NCBI RefSeq assembly: GCF_014655295.1
Contig: NZ_BNBI01000001.1
Coordinates: forward strand, 682,001 to 746,000
Source: Streptomyces fumanus
Lineage (GTDB): Bacteria > Actinomycetota > Actinomycetes > Streptomycetales > Streptomycetaceae
Direction: 5' to 3'
DNA length: 64,000 nt
Shown here one piece after another: positions 25,766 through 36,511 of this stretch. A program made the translations under genes and the position numbers. The notes below the pieces were generated by a model. The model did not search any database. It had not been told where the DNA came from and saw nothing but the letters and a program-made list of their open reading frames with translations. Each line of letters starts with the position of its first letter. Positions within the stretch are counted from its first letter, which is position 1.

Positions 25766-27382
25766 ATGCACGAGGCACCGGAGCTGACCAGCGCGGCCGA
25801 CCCCGCGTCGGCGGCCTTTCGGGCCAACGAGGAGGCGCACCGCGCCCTCGTGGAGGAGCTGCGCGGCAAGCTCGCCGCGGCCCGGCTCGGCGGCGGCGAG
25901 CGGGCCAGGGCCCGGCACACCGCGCGCGGCAAGCTGCTCCCGCGCGAGCGGGTGGACCGGCTGCTCGACCCGGGCTCGCCGTTCCTGGAGCTGGCCCCGC
26001 TGGCGGCGGACGGGATGTACGACGGGCAGGCCCCGGCCGCCGGGGTGATCGCCGGGATCGGCCGGGTCAGCGGCCGGGAGTGCGTGATCGTCGCCAACGA
26101 CGCCACCGTCAAGGGCGGCACGTACTACCCGATGACCGTGAAGAAGCACCTGCGCGCGCAGGAGGTGGCCCTGGAGAACCGGCTGCCGTGCCTGTACCTG
26201 GTGGACTCGGGCGGGGCGTTCCTGCCGATGCAGGACGAGGTCTTCCCCGACCGGGAGCACTTCGGGCGGATCTTCTACAACCAGGCCCGGATGTCCGGCG
26301 CGGGCATCCCGCAGATCGCCGCGGTGCTGGGCTCCTGCACGGCGGGCGGGGCGTACGTGCCGGCGATGAGCGACGAGGCGGTCATCGTGCGCGGCCAGGG
26401 CACGATCTTCCTGGGCGGCCCGCCGCTGGTGAAGGCGGCCACCGGCGAGGTGGTGACCGCCGAGGAGCTGGGCGGCGGCGAGGTCCACGCACGCGTGTCG
26501 GGCGTCACCGACCACCTCGCCGAGGACGACGCGCACGCGCTGCGGATCGTGCGGACCATCGTCGACACCCTCCCGGCGCGCGGCACCCCGCCCTGGGAGG
26601 TGCGGCCCAGCGTCGAGCCCAAGGTGGACCCGTACGGGCTGTACGGCGCGGTGCCGGCCGACCCGCGCACCCCCTACGACGTCCGGGAGATCGTCGCCCG
26701 GGTGGTGGACGGCTCCCGGTTCGCCGAGTTCAAGGCCGAGTTCGGGCAGACCCTGGTCACCGGCTTCGCCCGGATCCACGGCCACCCGGTCGGCATCGTC
26801 GCCAACAACGGCATCCTGTTCTCGGAGTCCGCCCAGAAGGGCGCCCACTTCATCGAGCTGTGCGACCAGCGCGGCATCCCCCTGGTCTTCCTGCAGAACA
26901 TCTCGGGGTTCATGGTCGGCAAGGACTACGAGGCGGGCGGCATCGCCAAGCACGGCGCCAAGATGGTCACCGCGGTGGCCTGCACCCGCGTGCCGAAGCT
27001 GACGGTGGTCGTCGGCGGGTCGTACGGGGCGGGGAACTACTCGATGTGCGGGCGGGCCTACTCCCCCCGGTTCCTGTGGATGTGGCCGAACGCCAAGATC
27101 TCCGTGATGGGCGGCGAGCAGGCCGCGTCGGTGCTGGCCACGGTCAAGCGGGACCAGATGGAGGCGCGCGGCGAGCAGTGGCCGGCCGAGGCGGAGGAAG
27201 CCTTCAAGGCCCCGGTCCGCGCCCAGTACGAGCGCCAGGGCAACGCCTACTACGCCACCGCCCGGCTCTGGGACGACGGCGTCATCGACCCGCTTCAGAC
27301 CCGGCAAGTGCTGGGCCTGGCCCTGACCGCGTGCGCCCACGCGCCGCTGGGCGAGCCCCAGTTCGGCGTCTTCCGGATGTGA
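25766..27382 (+). CDS. Acyl-CoA carboxylase carboxyltransferase subunit (methylcrotonyl-CoA type)
   Basis: The 538-residue protein transfers carboxyl from carboxybiotin to an acyl-CoA. It has the two crotonase-like halves of MCC-beta/PCC-beta proteins, with oxyanion-hole glycine motifs '[15 protein letters not shown]' and '[20 protein letters not shown]', and '[21 protein letters not shown]', which is typical of the methylcrotonyl-CoA branch. It is the first gene of an operon with the biotin subunit (14 nt on), HMG-CoA lyase and acyl-CoA dehydrogenase, which is the leucine degradation set; S. coelicolor SCO2776 is the likely equivalent. AAGGGGAG precedes the ATG. Confidence 0.93.
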   Translation: MHEAPELTSAADPASAAFRANEEAHRALVEELRGKLAAARLGGGERARARHTARGKLLPRERVDRLLDPGSPFLELAPLAADGMYDGQAPAAGVIAGIGRVSGRECVIVANDATVKGGTYYPMTVKKHLRAQEVALENRLPCLYLVDSGGAFLPMQDEVFPDREHFGRIFYNQARMSGAGIPQIAAVLGSCTAGGAYVPAMSDEAVIVRGQGTIFLGGPPLVKAATGEVVTAEELGGGEVHARVSGVTDHLAEDDAHALRIVRTIVDTLPARGTPPWEVRPSVEPKVDPYGLYGAVPADPRTPYDVREIVARVVDGSRFAEFKAEFGQTLVTGFARIHGHPVGIVANNGILFSESAQKGAHFIELCDQRGIPLVFLQNISGFMVGKDYEAGGIAKHGAKMVTAVACTRVPKLTVVVGGSYGAGNYSMCGRAYSPRFLWMWPNAKISVMGGEQAASVLATVKRDQMEARGEQWPAEAEEAFKAPVRAQYERQGNAYYATARLWDDGVIDPLQTRQVLGLALTACAHAPLGEPQFGVFRM

Positions 27383-27396
27383 GGGGGATACCCGAG

Positions 27397-29475
27397 ATGT
27401 TCGACACCGTGCTCGTGGCCAACCGGGGCGAGATCGCCGTCCGCGTCATCCGGACGCTGCGGACGATGGGCATCCGCTCGGTGGCCGTCTTCTCCGACGC
27501 CGACGCCGACGCCCGGCACGTCCGGGAGGCCGACACCGCGGTGCGGATCGGCCCGGCGCCGGCCGCGCAGAGCTATCTGTCGGTGGAGCGGCTGCTGGAC
27601 GCCGCCGCGCGGACCGGCGCCCGGGCGGTGCACCCGGGGTACGGATTCCTCGCGGAGAACGCCGGGTTCGCGCGGGCCTGCGAGGCGGCGGGGCTGGTCT
27701 TCATCGGACCGCCGGCCGACGCCATCGCCCTGATGGGCGACAAGATCCGCGCCAAGGAGACGGTGGCGGCGGCCGGGGTGCCGGTGGTGCCCGGCGGCCG
27801 CGACCCCGGCCTCGCCGAGGCGGCCCGCGCGCTGGGCGCGCCGGTGCTGCTGAAGCCGTCGGCGGGCGGCGGCGGCAAGGGCATGCGGCTGGTGCGGGAC
27901 CTGGGCGTGCTGGACGAGGAGATCGCCGCCGCCCGCCGCGAGGCCCGCGCCTCCTTCGGCGACGACACCCTGCTGGTCGAGCGGTGGATCGACCGGCCCC
28001 GGCACATCGAGATCCAGGTGCTGGCCGACGGCCACGGCCAGGTGGTGCACCTGGGCGAGCGGGAGTGCTCGCTGCAGCGCCGGCACCAGAAGGTGGTCGA
28101 GGAGGCGCCCAGCGTGCTCCTGGACGAGGCGACCCGGGCGGCGATGGGCGAGGCGGCCGTGCAGGCGGCCCGGTCCTGCGGCTACCGGGGCGCGGGCACG
28201 GTGGAGTTCATCGTCCCCGGCGACGACCCGTCGGCGTACTGCTTCATGGAGATGAACACCCGCCTCCAGGTCGAGCACCCGGTGACCGAACTGGTCACCG
28301 GCCTGGACCTGGTGGAGTGGCAGATCCGGGTGGCGGCGGGCGAGAGGCTGGGCTTCACCCAGGAGGAGGTCCGGCTCACCGGGCACGCGGTCGAGGCCCG
28401 GCTGTGCGCCGAGGACCCGGCCCGCGGCTTCCTGCCGTCCGGCGGCACCGTGCTGAGGCTGCGCGAACCGGCGGGCGACGGTGTGCGCACCGACTCCGGG
28501 CTCAGCGAGGGCACCGAGGTGGGCAGCCTGTACGACCCGATGCTGTCCAAGGTGATCGCCTACGGCCCGGACCGGGAGACGGCCCTGCGCAGGCTGCGCG
28601 CGGCCCTCGCGGAGACGGTGACGCTGGGCGTGCCGACCAACGCCGGGTTCCTGCGCAGGCTGCTGGCGCACCCGGCGGTGGTGGCGGGCGAGCTGGACAC
28701 CGGCCTGGTGGAGCGCGAGGTCGACGCCCTGGTCGGCAGCGGCGTGCCGGAGGAGGTGTACGAGGCGGCGGCGGCCGTCCGGCTGGACGCGCTGACCCCG
28801 AAGGGCGACGGCTGGACCGACCCGTTCGCGGTGCCCAGCGGCTGGCGGCTGGGCGGCGAGCCCCGGCCGGTCGCCTTCCCCCTGCGGGTGACCGAACCGG
28901 TGGAGTACACCCCGCGCGGCACCCACACCGTCACCGAGGACACCGTGACCGTCACCCTGGACGGCGTCCGGCACACCTTCCACCGGGCCGGCGACTGGCT
29001 GGGCCGGGACGGCGACGCCTGGCTGGTGCGCGACCACGACCCGGTCGCCGCCTCCCTCACCCGCGCCGCGCACGCGGGCGCCGACTCGCTGACCGCGCCC
29101 ATGCCCGGCACGGTGACGGTGGTCAAGGTCACCGTCGGCGACCAGGTGGCCGCCGGGCAGAGCCTGCTGGTCGTGGAGGCGATGAAGATGGAACACGTCA
29201 TCTCCGCCCCGCACGCCGGCACCGTCACCGAACTGGACGTCACCCCCGGCACGTCCGTCGCCATGGACCAGGTACTGGCCGTCATCGCCCCGGACGAGAC
29301 CCCTGCCGCCCCGGAGGGGACCGCCACCGCCGCGGAAGGCGCCGCCACCGCCCCGGAGGAGCCCGCCATCACCCCGGAGGGCGCCGCCACCACCCCGGAG
29401 GAGCCCGCCACCACCCCGGAGGGCGCCGCCACCACCCCCGAGGAGCCCGCCACCACCCCGGAGGGACCCGCATGA
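27397..29475 (+). CDS. Biotin carboxylase/biotin carrier subunit with repeat tail
   Basis: The 692-residue protein joins a biotin carboxylase (about residues 1-445: '[16 protein letters not shown]', ATP-grasp glycine loop '[14 protein letters not shown]', '[14 protein letters not shown]'), a linker/BT-type region and a biotin carrier domain (about 565-635) with biotinyl Lys597 in 'EAMKMEH'. It charges biotin and hands it to the preceding beta subunit. After the carrier domain, where such proteins usually end, there are about 55 extra residues of Pro/Glu/Thr/Ala repeats ([14 protein letters not shown]). The start is ATG at 27397 with GGGGGA upstream; the stop overlaps the next ATG. A longer upstream open frame is only the shadow of the beta gene. 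Confidence 0.93.
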   Translation: MFDTVLVANRGEIAVRVIRTLRTMGIRSVAVFSDADADARHVREADTAVRIGPAPAAQSYLSVERLLDAAARTGARAVHPGYGFLAENAGFARACEAAGLVFIGPPADAIALMGDKIRAKETVAAAGVPVVPGGRDPGLAEAARALGAPVLLKPSAGGGGKGMRLVRDLGVLDEEIAAARREARASFGDDTLLVERWIDRPRHIEIQVLADGHGQVVHLGERECSLQRRHQKVVEEAPSVLLDEATRAAMGEAAVQAARSCGYRGAGTVEFIVPGDDPSAYCFMEMNTRLQVEHPVTELVTGLDLVEWQIRVAAGERLGFTQEEVRLTGHAVEARLCAEDPARGFLPSGGTVLRLREPAGDGVRTDSGLSEGTEVGSLYDPMLSKVIAYGPDRETALRRLRAALAETVTLGVPTNAGFLRRLLAHPAVVAGELDTGLVEREVDALVGSGVPEEVYEAAAAVRLDALTPKGDGWTDPFAVPSGWRLGGEPRPVAFPLRVTEPVEYTPRGTHTVTEDTVTVTLDGVRHTFHRAGDWLGRDGDAWLVRDHDPVAASLTRAAHAGADSLTAPMPGTVTVVKVTVGDQVAAGQSLLVVEAMKMEHVISAPHAGTVTELDVTPGTSVAMDQVLAVIAPDETPAAPEGTATAAEGAATAPEEPAITPEGAATTPEEPATTPEGAATTPEEPATTPEGPA
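29330..29472 (+). repeat. 42-bp in-frame tandem repeats at the end of the biotin-subunit gene
   Basis: A 14-residue unit built from TPEGAAT and TPEEPAT occurs about two and a half times in near-identical form, preceded by a degenerate copy. The DNA unit (gccaccaccccggagg core) keeps period 42. Confidence 0.8.
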
Positions 29476-30404
29476 CCCTGCCCATGGAGGTCCCGGCCGC
29501 CGGTCTGCCCGCCCGGGTCCGCATCCACGAGGTCGGCCCCCGCGACGGGCTGCAGAACGAGAAGGCGACCGTCCCGACGGCCGTGAAGGCCGAGTTCGTC
29601 CGGCGGCTCGCCGAGGCGGGCCTGACCACCGTCGAGGCGACCAGCTTCGTGCACCCCCGGTGGGTGCCCCAACTGGCCGACGCCGAGGAGCTGTTCCCCC
29701 AGGTCGCCGCGTTGCCGGTGGACCTGCCGGTGCTGGTGCCCAACGAGCGCGGGCTGGACCGCGCCCTCGCCCTCGGCGCCCGCCGGGTGGCCGTCTTCGC
29801 CAGCGCCACCGAGTCCTTCGCCAAGGCCAACCTCAACCGCACGGTGGACGAGGCGCTCGCCATGTTCGCCCCGGTGGTGGCCCGCGCCAAGGCGGCCGGC
29901 GTCCATGTCCGCGGCTATCTGTCGATGTGCTTCGGCGACCCCTGGGAGGGCGCGGTCCCCCTCCCCCAGGTCGTCCGGGTCTGCCGCGCCCTGCTCGACC
30001 TGGGCTGCGACGAACTGAGCCTGGGCGACACCATCGGCGTGGCCACCCCCGGCCATGTCACCGCCCTGATCGACGCCCTGACCGCCGAGGGCGTCCCCGT
30101 CGACGTACTCGGCGTGCACTTCCACGACACCTACGGGCAGGCCCTCGCCAACACCCTGGCCGCCCTCCAGCGCGGCGTCAGCACCGTCGACGCCTCCGCC
30201 GGCGGCCTCGGCGGCTGCCCGTACGCCAAGTCCGCCACCGGCAACCTCGCCACCGAGGACCTCGTGTGGATGCTGCGCGGACTCGGCATCGACACCGGTG
30301 TCGACCTCGGCCGTCTCGTCGCCACCAGCGAGTGGATGGCCGCGCACCTGGGCCGGCCCAGCCCGTCCCGCACCGTACGAGCCCTCTCCCACCAGGAGCC
30401 GTGA
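29472..30404 (+). CDS. Hydroxymethylglutaryl-CoA lyase
   Basis: The 310-residue TIM-barrel enzyme cleaves 3-hydroxy-3-methylglutaryl-CoA to acetoacetate and acetyl-CoA, the last step of leucine degradation. Signature pieces are '[11 protein letters not shown]' (catalytic Arg and metal Asp), '[12 protein letters not shown]' (metal His residues) and '[20 protein letters not shown]' with the conserved active-site Cys. Its ATG overlaps the stop of the biotin-subunit gene, and acdH starts 4 nt after its stop, so translation is tightly coupled. S. coelicolor SCO2778 is the likely equivalent. Confidence 0.95.
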   Translation: MTLPMEVPAAGLPARVRIHEVGPRDGLQNEKATVPTAVKAEFVRRLAEAGLTTVEATSFVHPRWVPQLADAEELFPQVAALPVDLPVLVPNERGLDRALALGARRVAVFASATESFAKANLNRTVDEALAMFAPVVARAKAAGVHVRGYLSMCFGDPWEGAVPLPQVVRVCRALLDLGCDELSLGDTIGVATPGHVTALIDALTAEGVPVDVLGVHFHDTYGQALANTLAALQRGVSTVDASAGGLGGCPYAKSATGNLATEDLVWMLRGLGIDTGVDLGRLVATSEWMAAHLGRPSPSRTVRALSHQEP

Positions 30405-30408
30405 CGCC

Positions 30409-31569
30409 ATGGACCACCGACTCTCCCCCGAGCTGGAAGAACTGCGCCGCACCGTCGAGGAGTTCGCCCACGACGTGGTGGCGCCCAAGATCGGCGACTT
30501 CTACGAGCGGCACGAGTTCCCGTACGAGATCGTCCGGGAGATGGGCCGCATGGGCCTGTTCGGGCTGCCGTTCCCCGAGGAGTACGGCGGGATGGGCGGC
30601 GACTACCTGGCGCTGGGCATCGCGCTGGAGGAGCTGGCCCGGGTGGACTCCTCGGTGGCGATCACCCTGGAGGCGGGCGTCTCGCTGGGCGCGATGCCGA
30701 TCCACCTGTTCGGCACCGAGGAGCAGAAGCGGACCTGGCTGCCCAGGCTCTGCTCCGGCGAGATCCTGGGCGCCTTCGGGCTGACCGAGCCGGACGGCGG
30801 CTCGGACGCGGGCGCGACCCGGACGACGGCCCGCCGGGACGAGACGACCGGCGAGTGGGTGATCAACGGCACCAAGTGCTTCATCACCAACTCCGGCACC
30901 GACATCACCGGCCTGGTCACGGTCACCGCGGTCACCGGCCGCAAACCGGACGGCGCGCCGCTGATCTCGGCGATCCTGGTGCCGTCGGGCACGCCCGGTT
31001 TCACCGTCGCCGCGCCCTACTCCAAGGTCGGGTGGAACGCCTCGGACACCCGGGAGCTGTCCTTCGCCGACGTGCGGGTGCCCGCCGCCAACCTGCTGGG
31101 CACGGAGGGCCGCGGCTACGCCCAGTTCCTGCGCATCCTCGACGAAGGCCGCGTCGCCATCGCCGCGCTGGCGACCGGCCTGGCGCAGGGCTGTGTGGAC
31201 GAGTCGGTGAAGTACGCCAAGGAGCGGCACGCCTTCGGCCGGCCCATCGGCGCCAACCAGGCGATCCAGTTCAAGGTCGCCGACATGGAGATGAAGGCGC
31301 ACACCGCGCGGCTGGCGTGGCGGGACGCGGCCTCGAAGCTGGTGGCGGGCGAGCCGTTCAAGAAGGAGGCGGCGCTGGCCAAGCTGTACTCCTCCACGGT
31401 GGCCGTGGACAACGCCCGGGACGCCACCCAGATCCACGGCGGCTACGGCTTCATGAACGAGTACCCGGTGGCCCGGATGTGGCGGGACGCCAAGATCCTG
31501 GAGATCGGCGAGGGCACCAGCGAGGTGCAGCGGATGCTGATCGCCCGGGAGCTGGGCCTGGTGAGCTGA
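30409..31569 (+). CDS. acdH: Acyl-CoA dehydrogenase
   Basis: The 386-residue flavoprotein has 'FGLTEPDGGSDAG', 'CFITNSGT', 'QIHGGYGFMNEYPVARMWRD' and the C-terminal 'EIGEGTSEVQRMLIARELG' with the catalytic Glu in the common (GEGT) position, unlike the paralogue at 23771-24928. It is the last gene of the carboxylase/lyase operon. Position and length match S. coelicolor AcdH (SCO2779), linked to branched-chain acyl-CoA oxidation. The range of substrates cannot be read from sequence. Confidence 0.93.
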   Translation: MDHRLSPELEELRRTVEEFAHDVVAPKIGDFYERHEFPYEIVREMGRMGLFGLPFPEEYGGMGGDYLALGIALEELARVDSSVAITLEAGVSLGAMPIHLFGTEEQKRTWLPRLCSGEILGAFGLTEPDGGSDAGATRTTARRDETTGEWVINGTKCFITNSGTDITGLVTVTAVTGRKPDGAPLISAILVPSGTPGFTVAAPYSKVGWNASDTRELSFADVRVPAANLLGTEGRGYAQFLRILDEGRVAIAALATGLAQGCVDESVKYAKERHAFGRPIGANQAIQFKVADMEMKAHTARLAWRDAASKLVAGEPFKKEAALAKLYSSTVAVDNARDATQIHGGYGFMNEYPVARMWRDAKILEIGEGTSEVQRMLIARELGLVS

Positions 31570-31626
31570 GACCGGGGGCGGGCGCCCGGAGGTGACGAAC
31601 CCGGTACGGGCCCTCTGGACAAGATC

Positions 31627-31645
31627 TGAGGTTAGGCTAACCTAC
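31627..31645. promoter_or_regulatory. Iron box (DmdR-type) upstream of desE
   Basis: TGAGGTTAGGCTAACCTAC matches the Streptomyces iron box TTAGGTTAGGCTCACCTAA at about 16 of 19 positions. It lies 50 nt before the desE start, so iron-loaded DmdR should repress uptake. Confidence 0.88.
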
Positions 31646-31695
31646 GTTCGAATTGTCCAGCGGACGCTCCGCCCCGTTCGAAAGCAGTCACCACC

Positions 31696-32739
31696 ATGCC
31701 CAACGCCCGGTCTTCCCACCTCACCCGTCGCGGAATCCTCGCGGCCGGCGGCGCCCTCGGTCTCGGTGCCGTGCTCGCGGCCTGCGGGGACGACGAGAAA
31801 AGCGGTGACTCGGCCGAGGGCACCGCCGCGAAGAAGTCCGGCCCCTGGTCGTTCAAGGACGACCGGGGCACCACCGTGAAGCTGGACCAGGTCCCCACCA
31901 ACATCGTCGCCTTCACCGGCGTCGCCGCCGCCCTCTACGACTACGGCATCCAGGTCAAGGGCGTCTTCGGGCCGACCACCACCAAGGACGGCAAGCCCGA
32001 TGTCCAGGCCGGCGACATGGACGTCAGCAAGGTGACGGTCCTCGGCAACGCCTGGGGCCAGCTCAACGTCGAGAAGTACGCCGCCCTCGCCCCCCAGGTG
32101 CTGATCACCACCACCTTCGACGACGCGGGCACCCTGTGGTCGGTCCCGGAGGACTCCAAGGACAAGATCGCCAAGCTGGCGCCGAGCGTCGCCGTCTCCG
32201 TCTTCGACCGCCAGCTCACCCAGCCGCTGGAGCGGATGTGGGAGCTGGCCGAGTCGCTCGGCGCGGACATGAAGGCGGACAAGGCCGTCCAGGCGAAGAA
32301 GGCGTTCCAGGACGCCGCCGCACGGCTGCGCAAGGCCGCCAAGGCCCGGCCCGAAATCAAGGTGCTGGCCGGCTCCGCGAGCGCCGAGCTGTTCTACGTC
32401 TCCGGCACCAACCTCTCCGTCGACCTGGAGTACTTCAAGGCCCTCGGGGTGAACTTCGTCGAGCCCTCGGAGGCGGCCAAGAAGGCCACCGGCGGCTGGT
32501 TCGAGTCGCTGAGCTGGGAGAACGTCGACAAGTACCCGGCCGACGTGATCATCATGGACGACCGCTCCTCCACCATCCAGCCCGCCGACATCACCGAGGG
32601 CACCTGGAAGAAGCTGCCCGCCGTCAAGGCCGGCCAGGTCATCGCCCGCTCCCCCGAGCCGATCCTGTCCTACGACAAGTGCACGCCGCTGCTCACCAAC
32701 CTCGCCGAGGCCATCGAGAACGCCAAGAAGGTGAGCTGA
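31696..32739 (+). CDS. desE: Ferrioxamine-binding lipoprotein
   Basis: The 347-residue protein captures ferric hydroxamate siderophore outside the membrane for an ABC importer. The N-terminus has twin arginines ('LTRRGILAAGGALG') and a lipobox 'VLAAC' (Cys31 or so), so it is likely a Tat-exported lipoprotein. The rest fits the FhuD/FepB-type substrate-binding fold. No permease or ATPase gene is adjacent. It is followed 61 nt later by desF and lies upstream of desABCD, as in S. coelicolor SCO2780. An iron box precedes it. Confidence 0.95.
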   Translation: MPNARSSHLTRRGILAAGGALGLGAVLAACGDDEKSGDSAEGTAAKKSGPWSFKDDRGTTVKLDQVPTNIVAFTGVAAALYDYGIQVKGVFGPTTTKDGKPDVQAGDMDVSKVTVLGNAWGQLNVEKYAALAPQVLITTTFDDAGTLWSVPEDSKDKIAKLAPSVAVSVFDRQLTQPLERMWELAESLGADMKADKAVQAKKAFQDAAARLRKAAKARPEIKVLAGSASAELFYVSGTNLSVDLEYFKALGVNFVEPSEAAKKATGGWFESLSWENVDKYPADVIIMDDRSSTIQPADITEGTWKKLPAVKAGQVIARSPEPILSYDKCTPLLTNLAEAIENAKKVS

Positions 32740-32800
32740 CCGCTCCCGTCCGGCTCACCCCCCGTCCCGCCAGGCCCGTACTCCCTCCCGGAAGGCCCGC

Positions 32801-33658
32801 ATGACGACCGCCGTAGCCGCCCCGTTCCGCTTCTTCTCCCTCCAGGTCTCGCGGACGCGGCGGCTCGGCCCGTCCCTGGCCCGGGTCACCTTCACCGGCC
32901 CCGACCTGCACGCCTTCCACTCCGACGGGCACGACCAGTCGCTGTCGCTGTTCCTGCCGCACCCCGGCCAGGACGAGCCCCGGGTCCCCCTCGAACTGGG
33001 CGACGGCTGGTGGCAGGGGTGGCGGGAACTCCCGGACGACGTACGGGCGGTGATGCGCTCGTACACCCTGCGGGCGCTGCGCCGCGACGCGCGGGGGCGC
33101 ACGGCCGAGATCGACGTCGACTTCGTGCTGCACGGCATCGGGGCCGGTGCCGCGGGCGCGGCGGGCCCCGCCTCCCGCTGGGCGGCCGGCGCCGCGCCGG
33201 GCGACCGGGTGCTGCTGCTCGGCCCGGCGGTCGCCGACAACCGGGCGATCCGCTTCCGGCCGCCCGGGGACACCGACCTGGTGGTGATCTGGGGCGACGA
33301 GACCGCCGTACCGGCCGCCTGCGCGATCGTCGAGGCCCTGCCGCCCGGTCTGCGCGCCCGGGTCTGGCTGGAGGTCCCGCACGCCGGCGACGTACCGCCG
33401 CTGCGGGCGCCGGCGGACGCCGAGGTGACCTGGCTGGCCCGCGAGGAGGGGGCGCCGGGGTCCTCGCTCGACGCCGTGCGCGCCGCCCAACTGCCGTCCG
33501 CCGAGCGCCCGTACGTGTGGCTCGCGGGCGAGTCGGGGTGCGTGAAGGAGCTGCGCCGGCACTTCACCGGGGAGCGCGGGGTGGACCGGCGGCGGGTCAC
33601 CTTCACCGGGTACTGGCGGCGCGGTCTGACGGAGGAGCAGCTCCGGGAGGAGGGCTGA
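32801..33658 (+). CDS. desF: Siderophore-interacting protein (ferri-siderophore reductase)
   Basis: The 285-residue protein belongs to the SIP family (FAD-binding ferredoxin-reductase-like domain plus NAD(P)H domain). It is expected to reduce ferrioxamine iron inside the cell. Family marks include 'SRTRRLGPSLARVTFTG', 'MRSYTLRALRRDARGRTAEIDVDFVLHG' (cut here into its visible parts 'RSYTLR' and 'DVDFVLHG') and the C-terminal 'WLAGESGCVKELRRHF', then 'GYWRRG'. It follows desE under the same iron box and precedes desA. GGAAGG lies before the ATG. Confidence 0.93.
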   Translation: MTTAVAAPFRFFSLQVSRTRRLGPSLARVTFTGPDLHAFHSDGHDQSLSLFLPHPGQDEPRVPLELGDGWWQGWRELPDDVRAVMRSYTLRALRRDARGRTAEIDVDFVLHGIGAGAAGAAGPASRWAAGAAPGDRVLLLGPAVADNRAIRFRPPGDTDLVVIWGDETAVPAACAIVEALPPGLRARVWLEVPHAGDVPPLRAPADAEVTWLAREEGAPGSSLDAVRAAQLPSAERPYVWLAGESGCVKELRRHFTGERGVDRRRVTFTGYWRRGLTEEQLREEG

Positions 33659-33728
33659 CCCGTATGTCCGGTACGGGCGGAGTGCGAGTGACGGTCGTCA
33701 CGCGTGGGTCGCGTTTCGCCAGGGTTAA

Positions 33729-33747
33729 TTAGGTTAGGCTTACCTAA
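33729..33747. promoter_or_regulatory. Iron box upstream of desABCD
   Basis: TTAGGTTAGGCTTACCTAA matches the Streptomyces DmdR iron box at 18 of 19 positions and is itself nearly a perfect palindrome. It lies 63 nt before the desA start and gives desABCD its own iron-repressed promoter. Confidence 0.95.
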
Positions 33748-33810
33748 GTCGAAGCCGGGCTCCGCCCTCGTCCGTTCCCCGCGGACCGTCCCCACCGGAG
33801 GAACCTCCCC

Positions 33811-35253
33811 ATGCGCTCGCACCTGCTCAACGACACCACCGCGGAGCACTACCGCCGCTCCGTGACCGAAGGGGTCGAGCGGGTGGCCGCCAAACTCGCC
33901 GCCACCGACCGTCCGTTCACCGGCGTCACGGTCGACGCCCTCGCCCCCCGCATCACCGCGATCGACCTGGACGAGCCGCTGCACGACACCACCGCGGCCC
34001 TGGACGAACTGGAGGAGGTCTACCTCCGCGACGCGGTCTACTTCCACCACCCCCGCTACCTCGCCCACCTCAACTGCCCCGTGGTCATCCCGGCGGTGCT
34101 GGGCGAGGCCGTGCTCTCCGCCGTCAACTCCTCCCTGGACACCTGGGACCAGTCGGCCGGCGGCACCCTCATCGAGCGCAAGCTCATCGACTGGACCGCC
34201 GCCCGGATCGGCCTCGGCCCGGCCGCCGACGGGGTGTTCACCTCCGGCGGCACCCAGTCCAACCTCCAGGCGCTGCTGCTGGCCCGCGAGGAGGCCAAGA
34301 CCGACGACCTGGCGAAACTGCGGATCTTCGCCTCCGAGGTCAGCCACTTCAGCGTGCAGAAGTCCGCGAAACTGCTCGGCCTCGGCCCCGGCGCCGTGGT
34401 CACCGTCCCCGTCGACCAGGACAAGCGGATGCGGACCGTCGCCCTCGCCCGCGCACTGGAGCGCTGCCGGCAGGACGGCCTGGTTCCCATGGCCGTCGTC
34501 GCCACCGCCGGCACCACCGACTTCGGTTCCATCGACCCGCTGCCGGAGATCGCGGAGCTGTGCGAGCAGTTCGACACCTGGCTGCACGTCGACGCCGCCT
34601 ACGGCTGCGGACTGCTGGCCTCCCTGAAGTACCGGGACCGGATCACCGGCATCGAGCGGGCCGACTCGGTCACCGTCGACTACCACAAGTCCTTCTTCCA
34701 GCCGGTCAGTTCCTCCGCCGTGCTGGTCCGCGACGCCGCCACCCTGCGGCACGCCACCTACCACGCCGAGTACCTCAACCCGCGCCGGATGGTGCAGGAA
34801 CGTATCCCCAACCAGGTGGACAAGTCCCTCCAGACCACCCGCCGCTTCGACGCGCTGAAGCTGTGGATGACCCTGCGCGTGATGGGCGCCGACGGCATCG
34901 GACAGCTCTTCGACGAGGTGTGCGACCTGGCCGCCGAGGGCTGGAGGCTGCTCGCCGCCGACCCCCGCTTCGACGTGGTCGTCGCGCCCAGCCTGTCCAC
35001 CCTGGTCTTCCGCTACATCCCGGCGGCCGTCACCGACCCCGCCGAGATCGACCGCGCCAACCTCTACGCCCGCAAGGCCCTGTTCGCCTCCGGCGACGCC
35101 GTGGTCGCGGGCACCAAGGTGGCCGGCCGCCACTACCTGAAGTTCACCCTGCTCAACCCCGAGACCACGACGGCCGACATCACGGCCGTCCTCGACCTGA
35201 TCGCCGGCCACGCCGAGCAGTACCTGGGAGACTCCCTTGACCGCGCTTCCTGA
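33811..35253 (+). CDS. desA: Lysine decarboxylase of desferrioxamine synthesis
   Basis: The 480-residue PLP enzyme decarboxylates lysine to cadaverine, the first step of desferrioxamine synthesis. It belongs to the group II (glutamate/DOPA decarboxylase-like) fold. Visible marks are '[16 protein letters not shown]', '[11 protein letters not shown]' (Asp and Ala facing the PLP ring) and '[11 protein letters not shown]' with the PLP-binding Lys. Its end overlaps desB by 17 nt. The first gene of the desABCD operon under a strong iron box. Confidence 0.97.
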   Translation: MRSHLLNDTTAEHYRRSVTEGVERVAAKLAATDRPFTGVTVDALAPRITAIDLDEPLHDTTAALDELEEVYLRDAVYFHHPRYLAHLNCPVVIPAVLGEAVLSAVNSSLDTWDQSAGGTLIERKLIDWTAARIGLGPAADGVFTSGGTQSNLQALLLAREEAKTDDLAKLRIFASEVSHFSVQKSAKLLGLGPGAVVTVPVDQDKRMRTVALARALERCRQDGLVPMAVVATAGTTDFGSIDPLPEIAELCEQFDTWLHVDAAYGCGLLASLKYRDRITGIERADSVTVDYHKSFFQPVSSSAVLVRDAATLRHATYHAEYLNPRRMVQERIPNQVDKSLQTTRRFDALKLWMTLRVMGADGIGQLFDEVCDLAAEGWRLLAADPRFDVVVAPSLSTLVFRYIPAAVTDPAEIDRANLYARKALFASGDAVVAGTKVAGRHYLKFTLLNPETTTADITAVLDLIAGHAEQYLGDSLDRAS

Positions 35254-36511
35254 AGCCGCCACGCCGTACGACTTCGTGGGGATCGGCCTCGGCCCCTTCA
35301 ACCTCGGCCTGGCCTGCCTCACCGAGCCCATCGCCGAACTGAACGGCGTCTTCCTGGAGTCCAAGCCCGACTTCGAGTGGCACGCCGGGATGTTCCTGGA
35401 GGGCGCCCACCTCCAGACCCCGTTCATGTCCGACCTGGTCACGCTGGCCGATCCGACCTCCCCGTACTCCTTCCTCAACTACCTGAAGGAGAAGGGGCGG
35501 CTGTACTCGTTCTACATCCGCGAGAACTTCTACCCGCTGCGCGTGGAGTACGACGACTACTGCCGCTGGGCGGCCGGCAAACTCAGCAGCATCCGCTTCT
35601 CCACCACGGTCACGGACGTGACGTACGAGAACGAGCTGTACGTGGTGCGCACCACCGGCGGCGACACCTACCGCGCCCGCCACCTGGTCCTGGGCACCGG
35701 CACCCCGCCGTACCTGCCCGAGCCCTGCCGGGGCCTGGCCGGCGACTTCATCCACAACTCCCGCTACCTCCAGCACAAGGCGGAGCTGCAGCGGAAGAAG
35801 ACGATCACGCTGGTCGGCAGCGGGCAGTCCGCCGCCGAGATCTACCTCGACCTGCTCGGCGAGATCGACACCCACGGCTACCGGCTGAACTGGGTCACCC
35901 GCTCCCCGCGGTTCTTCCCGCTGGAGTACACCAAGCTCACCCTGGAGATGACCTCCCCGGAGTACATCGACTACTACCACGCGCTGCCCGAGGAGACCCG
36001 CTACCGGCTCACCGCCGAGCAGAAGGGCCTGTTCAAGGGGATCGACGGCGATCTGATCAACGAGATCTTCGACCTGCTCTACCAGAAGAGCGTGGCCGGC
36101 CCGGTCCCCACCCGGCTGCTCACCAACTCCGCGCTCACCACCGCCCGGTACGCCGACGGCACGTACACCCTCGGCTTCCGGCAGGAGGAGCAGGGCAAGG
36201 ACTTCACGATCGAGTCCGACGGCCTGATCCTGGCCACCGGCTACCGCTACACCGAGCCGGAGTTCCTCAAGCCCGTCCGGGACCGGCTGCGCTACGACTC
36301 GCGGGGCAACTTCGACGTGGCCCGCAACTACGCCGTGGACGTCACCGGCCGGGGGGTGTTCCTGCAGAACGCCGGCGTGCACACGCACAGCATCACCAGC
36401 CCCGACCTGGGCATGGGCGCGTACCGCAACAGCACCATCATCCGGGAGCTGCTCGGCACCGAGTACTACCCGGTCGAGAAGACCATCGCGTTCCAGGAGT
36501 TCTCCGTATGA
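35237..36511 (+). CDS. desB: Cadaverine N-monooxygenase
   Basis: The 424-residue flavin monooxygenase hydroxylates the amine of cadaverine to N-hydroxycadaverine. It has the N-hydroxylating monooxygenase features: FAD motif '[12 protein letters not shown]', NADPH motif '[14 protein letters not shown]', and 'LILATGYRY' near the C-terminus. The start is an unusual TTG (35237) with GGGAG 6 nt upstream, inside the desA reading frame. The stop overlaps the desC start, so translation is coupled. Confidence 0.97.
   Translation: MTALPEAATPYDFVGIGLGPFNLGLACLTEPIAELNGVFLESKPDFEWHAGMFLEGAHLQTPFMSDLVTLADPTSPYSFLNYLKEKGRLYSFYIRENFYPLRVEYDDYCRWAAGKLSSIRFSTTVTDVTYENELYVVRTTGGDTYRARHLVLGTGTPPYLPEPCRGLAGDFIHNSRYLQHKAELQRKKTITLVGSGQSAAEIYLDLLGEIDTHGYRLNWVTRSPRFFPLEYTKLTLEMTSPEYIDYYHALPEETRYRLTAEQKGLFKGIDGDLINEIFDLLYQKSVAGPVPTRLLTNSALTTARYADGTYTLGFRQEEQGKDFTIESDGLILATGYRYTEPEFLKPVRDRLRYDSRGNFDVARNYAVDVTGRGVFLQNAGVHTHSITSPDLGMGAYRNSTIIRELLGTEYYPVEKTIAFQEFSV

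Noticed and set aside
26080..27396. Upstream extension of the biotin-carboxylase reading frame
   Set aside because: It overlaps the carboxyltransferase gene in another frame with Arg/Gly-rich nonsense; the true start is ATG 27397, where the biotin carboxylase motif begins.
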